Positions 61,230-64,000 of a DNA stretch of 64,000 bases are shown one piece after another. The position numbers and the translations under genes were made by a program. Source of the stretch: Myxococcaceae bacterium (GTDB lineage Bacteria > Myxococcota > Myxococcia > Myxococcales > Myxococcaceae); the NCBI GenBank assembly GCA_016926755.1, contig JAFGNZ010000130.1, positions 1 to 64,000 of the forward strand, given 5' to 3'. The first letter of the stretch is position 1. Each line of letters starts with the position of its first letter. The notes under the pieces were generated by a model. That model had not been told where the DNA came from. It ran no database searches and was given only the letters and a program-made list of their open reading frames with translations.

Positions 61230-61418
61230 TCAGGAGCGGTGGCGCTCGGCCGCGCGGTAGAGCTGGGTGAGCGAGGAGTCCAGCAGTGACTGGCGCGAGC
61301 GCATGTAGTTCTCGTGCCAGAACTGGAAGTCGACGTCGGTGAGGGACTCGGGGGTCTGCTCGAAGACCGAGGGCACCTTGGAGTGCAGCAGACCGGGGAT
61401 GAGCAGGCACCTCGGCAT
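61230..61418 (-). CDS. 62-aa protein following radical SAM gene
   Basis: ATG 61418 lies 4 nt after the radical SAM stop, so the two are co-transcribed. The sequence ('PSVFEQTPESLTDVDFQFWH', 'NYMRSRQSLLDSSLTQLYRA') is amphipathic and protein-like, rich in Ser/Leu, with no signal peptide or Cys clusters. It ends 6 nt from the frzZ stop, tail-to-tail. It could be a small partner or substrate of the radical SAM enzyme; this is inference from spacing alone. Confidence 0.5.
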   Translation of the reverse strand: MPRCLLIPGLLHSKVPSVFEQTPESLTDVDFQFWHENYMRSRQSLLDSSLTQLYRAAERHRS

Positions 61419-61422
61419 CCCC

Positions 61423-62727
61423 CTACGCGGGGCCCGCGGCGTTGGCTCGCTCCTCGAGCCCCCGCGCGAAGTTGCCGATGATGAGCCCGGGCCGGGCCGC
61501 CTTCAGGCGCTTGAGCAGCGTGCGGATGCCGACAGGCTCACCTCCCGCTCCCCTCCCCCGCGCCACCTCCAGGTACTGGAGCGGATCGATGCACAGCGAG
61601 CGCGTCTGCACCTGATCCACCTGGTACTTCCGCACCAGCCGCTCCAGGGCCCGCACCTCGCCCTCGCGATCCGTGACGCCGGGGAACAGCAGCAGGTTGA
61701 GCGCCAGGTACGCGCCGCGCTCCCGCGCCAGCGCGATCGAGGCCTCCACGTCCTCCCACGTGTACTTCACCGGCTTGTAGTAGGCCTCGTAGAGCTCCTT
61801 CACCGCCGAGTTGAGCGAGACGCGGATCGCGTCCAGCCCCGCGTCGAACAGCGCCGCCAGCCCGTGCGTGAGGCTCGCGTTGGTGTTGATGTTGATGGAG
61901 CCCTTGTCCGTGCGCGCCCGCATGTAGCGGATGGCCTCGGCGATGGCCTTGTAGCGGGTGAGCGGCTCGCCCTCGCAGCCCTGCCCGAAGCTCACCATCG
62001 TCCGGCCCGACGCGTGCTCCAGGTGGTAGAGGCCGATGGCCCCCATCTCCTCGCCGGAGGGCCCGTCCTCCATGCGCTCGTGGGAGGCGGGCGGCCCGTC
62101 CTTGGGCTGATCCGAGATGCACCCCACGCAGCGCGCGTTGCACATCACGGAGGCGGGGATGGCGGCCTCGTCCCGCACGTAGAAGGTGTTCTGCGAGGTG
62201 AAGCACCGGTACAGCAAGGCGCACGTCTTGAGCTGCTTGAGGACGAGGCTGCCCGGGAAGCGCGCCATGTGGGCGTCCACCAGCGAGCGCATCTCCGGCG
62301 TGGAGTACCTCTCCGGATCCCAGTGGCTGCGCGTGTCCGTGTGGATGGCCCACGCCACCGGCCCCTCCTTGCCCCACGCGGCCGCCGTGTACGCCCACTG
62401 CGGGAGGACGGGCCCGTCCCCCTTCACCTCGCCGGGCAGGAAGGTCCGCGTGTAGCCGGGCGGCAGCAGCGCCCCCACGGCGTTGGGCACGAAGGTCTTC
62501 CCCCCCACCTTCATCTCCCGCACCAGCTCCAGTTCGCCCGTGTCCGGATTCAGCCCCACCGGCAGGCGGCCCGGCAGGTGGACGAGCCGGCCCGCGGAGG
62601 GCAGCGGGATGGGCTTGTCCTGCGGGGGGACGAGCTCCTCCCCGCTCCGCAGGGTGGCGATCAGGTACGGGTGCTCCAGCACCCGCCCCTTGGGATCAGC
62701 GAACAGCAGCTTGGGGCCGTGCGTCAT
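61423..62727 (-). CDS. Radical SAM protein
   Basis: 434 residues from ATG 62727 (AAGGAAGG upstream); the track start at 62778 is earlier. The 4Fe-4S/SAM motif is CxxxCxxC in 'SVMCNARCVGCISDQ' (~residue 198-205), preceded by a ~190-residue N-terminal domain. 'TMVSFGQGCEGEPLTRYKAI' matches the GGE-type region, and 'SININTNASLTHGLAALFDA' with 'IRVSLNSAVKELYEAYYKP' is the standard partial TIM barrel. No SPASM-type Cys cluster. Reaction unknown; a 62-aa gene follows it. Confidence 0.85.
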   Translation of the reverse strand: MTHGPKLLFADPKGRVLEHPYLIATLRSGEELVPPQDKPIPLPSAGRLVHLPGRLPVGLNPDTGELELVREMKVGGKTFVPNAVGALLPPGYTRTFLPGEVKGDGPVLPQWAYTAAAWGKEGPVAWAIHTDTRSHWDPERYSTPEMRSLVDAHMARFPGSLVLKQLKTCALLYRCFTSQNTFYVRDEAAIPASVMCNARCVGCISDQPKDGPPASHERMEDGPSGEEMGAIGLYHLEHASGRTMVSFGQGCEGEPLTRYKAIAEAIRYMRARTDKGSININTNASLTHGLAALFDAGLDAIRVSLNSAVKELYEAYYKPVKYTWEDVEASIALARERGAYLALNLLLFPGVTDREGEVRALERLVRKYQVDQVQTRSLCIDPLQYLEVARGRGAGGEPVGIRTLLKRLKAARPGLIIGNFARGLEERANAAGPA

Positions 62728-62944
62728 GCCTTCCTTAACTACCACCGCCGCCCTTTCCCTTCGACGATTCGTGCCCACGGTGGCGCCTGCCCTAGCCGCC
62801 GTGCGTCATGGACGCCGCGCCGCGCCACACTTGCAGGAGCAATGAGCCGCGCTCCGTGCAGCCATGAACGGCGCTCCGGGGGCGCCTTGATTCCCAGAGA
62901 TCCGCTGGTATGGTCCGCCCGCTTTTTTCCCCTGGAGGCACGTC

Positions 62945-64000
62945 GTGATCGTCGGAGTTCCCAAGGAGATCAAAACCCGTGAGTACCGCGTCGGCATGGT
63001 CCCGGCGGGCGTGCGCGCGCTCACGAGCTCGGGCCACACGGTGCTGGTCGAGACGAATGCTGGCGTCGGCTCCGGCCTCCCCGACTCCGAGTACCAGCGC
63101 GTGGGCGCGCAGATCGTCAAGACGGCGGACGAGGTCTGGTCGCGCGCGGAGATGATCGTCAAGGTCAAGGAGCCCATCGCGCCCGAGTACGAGCGCATCC
63201 AGAACGGCCAGATCATCTACACCTACTTCCACCTGGCCGGCGTGGATCCGGAGCTCACCAAGGCGCTGGTGAGGAAGAAGGCCGCCGCGGTGGCCTACGA
63301 GACGCTGCAGCTGGATGACGGCAGCCTGCCGCTGCTCAAGCCCATGAGCGAGGTGGCCGGGAAGATGGCCATCCAGGTGGGCGCCACCTGCCTGGAGAAG
63401 GCGCACGGCGGCAAGGGCATCCTCCTGAGCGGCGTGCCCGGCGTGCGCCGCGGCCGCGTGGCCGTGATCGGCGGCGGCGTGGTGGGCCTGTGCGCGGCCA
63501 AGGTCGCCGTGGGCATGGGCGCCGAGGTGACGATCCTCGACGTGAACCTGGAGCGCCTCACCTACCTGGATGACGTGTTCCTCGGCCGCGTGGCCACCCT
63601 GAACTCCGACAGCGAGACGATCGCCCGCACCGTGCGCGAGAGCGATCTCGTCGTCGGCGCGGTGCTCATCCCCGGCGGCAAGGCCCCCAAGCTCGTCCCC
63701 GAGGCCCTGCTCAAGGAGATGGAGCCCGGCTCCGTCGTCGTCGACGTGGCGGTGGATCAGGGCGGCTGCATCGAGACGTGCCGCCCCACCACGCACGACA
63801 ACCCCACCTACACCGTGCATGACGTCGTCCACTACTGCGTGGCCAACATGCCCGGCGCGGTGCCGCAAACCTCCACCTTCGCCCTCACCAACACCACCCG
63901 CCCCTACGCCAAGCGGATCGCCGACGTGGGCCTGGTGGAGGCCGTCAAGTCGGACAGGGCCATGGCTCGCGCCCTGAACACCTACGACGGCAAAGTGACT
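62945..64000 (+). CDS. ald: Alanine dehydrogenase, 3'-truncated by window edge
   Basis: 352 codons from GTG 62945 (GGAGG 7 nt upstream), open to the window end; the family has about 370 residues, so only a short tail is missing. '[20 protein letters not shown]' is the signature start. Catalytic K and H regions are 'MIVKVKEPI' and 'YTYFHLAG'. The NAD site is '[20 protein letters not shown]', and '[20 protein letters not shown]' and '[14 protein letters not shown]' are diagnostic. It reversibly deaminates L-alanine to pyruvate. Missing from the ORF track because it has no stop in the window. Confidence 0.95.
   Translation, partial: MIVGVPKEIKTREYRVGMVPAGVRALTSSGHTVLVETNAGVGSGLPDSEYQRVGAQIVKTADEVWSRAEMIVKVKEPIAPEYERIQNGQIIYTYFHLAGVDPELTKALVRKKAAAVAYETLQLDDGSLPLLKPMSEVAGKMAIQVGATCLEKAHGGKGILLSGVPGVRRGRVAVIGGGVVGLCAAKVAVGMGAEVTILDVNLERLTYLDDVFLGRVATLNSDSETIARTVRESDLVVGAVLIPGGKAPKLVPEALLKEMEPGSVVVDVAVDQGGCIETCRPTTHDNPTYTVHDVVHYCVANMPGAVPQTSTFALTNTTRPYAKRIADVGLVEAVKSDRAMARALNTYDGKVT

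Noticed and set aside
1-64000. CRISPR arrays, tRNA/rRNA genes, intact insertion sequences
   Set aside because: None seen by eye: no regular direct repeats with unique spacers, no transposase ORF, no recognisable tRNA arms. A tRNAscan or Infernal run would be decisive.

Overview
This is a roughly 70% GC window that reads as a fruiting myxobacterium of the Cystobacterineae type (Archangium / Cystobacter / Stigmatella / Myxococcus relatives). The main evidence is a complete frz chemosensory operon with divergent frzZ, several large kinase fusions, and families I know mainly from myxobacteria (DUSAM, DUF5953, DUF6310). Genes are dense and very often coupled by ATGA or GTGA overlaps. I saw no rRNA, tRNA, CRISPR array or intact insertion sequence, but no RNA search could be run.

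Layout. 1-2390: three small genes (two of them paralogues) and a secreted protein. 2561-5604: a coupled DUF1592-type lipoprotein and a DUF1552 Tat protein. 5597-6811: a zinc-binding, TPR and retropepsin-like membrane protein. 6812-12454: an eroded accessory island. It holds an intact lipoprotein-nuclease/DUF5953 pair, an inverted second DUF5953 gene preceded by only the tail of its toxin, an HNH nuclease, the C-terminal stump of a restriction-type methylase, a DUSAM gene and broken small ORFs. 12458-19715: a secreted PIG-L deacetylase, a 56-aa membrane protein and an SSS symporter, divergent from bshC-bshA. 19716-24250: a DUF2911 protein, a protein with three perfectly spaced six-cysteine repeats, a two-domain isoprenoid synthase/cyclase-like protein and an SDR oxidoreductase.

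24337-33024: an 1808-aa Ser/Thr kinase-ATPase-GAF-histidine kinase converging on a kinase-receiver-cyclase fusion, then a metallo-beta-lactamase-fold lipoprotein. 33093-39905: two small secreted or outer-membrane proteins, then a unidirectional cluster of an unknown AT-richer gene, a class I isoprenoid-synthase-like gene, and a membrane histidine kinase with a sigma54-type response regulator. 39942-44306: a tandem ATP-grasp ligase, an RDD membrane protein, a DUF4177-like protein and hemB. 44645-52560: an ABC exporter with a coupled membrane-anchored partner, then YkgJ, TrmN6-like, DUF1015, a proline-rich membrane protein and a SerA-like dehydrogenase. 52743-61224: a PHA-system protein and frzABCDEGF with divergent frzZ. 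61230-64000: a radical SAM protein with a 62-aa follower and a 3'-truncated alanine dehydrogenase.

How the parts work together. The frz block is a full excitation and adaptation circuit for motility reversal: CheW-like adaptors, a soluble receptor, a kinase with its own receiver, a methyltransferase, a methylesterase and a double-receiver output. The bsh genes argue for bacillithiol-type thiol synthesis. The most novel-looking parts are the toxin/immunity island with a decapitated toxin, the isoprenoid-synthase/two-component cluster at 34.5-39.9 kb, and the six-cysteine repeat protein.
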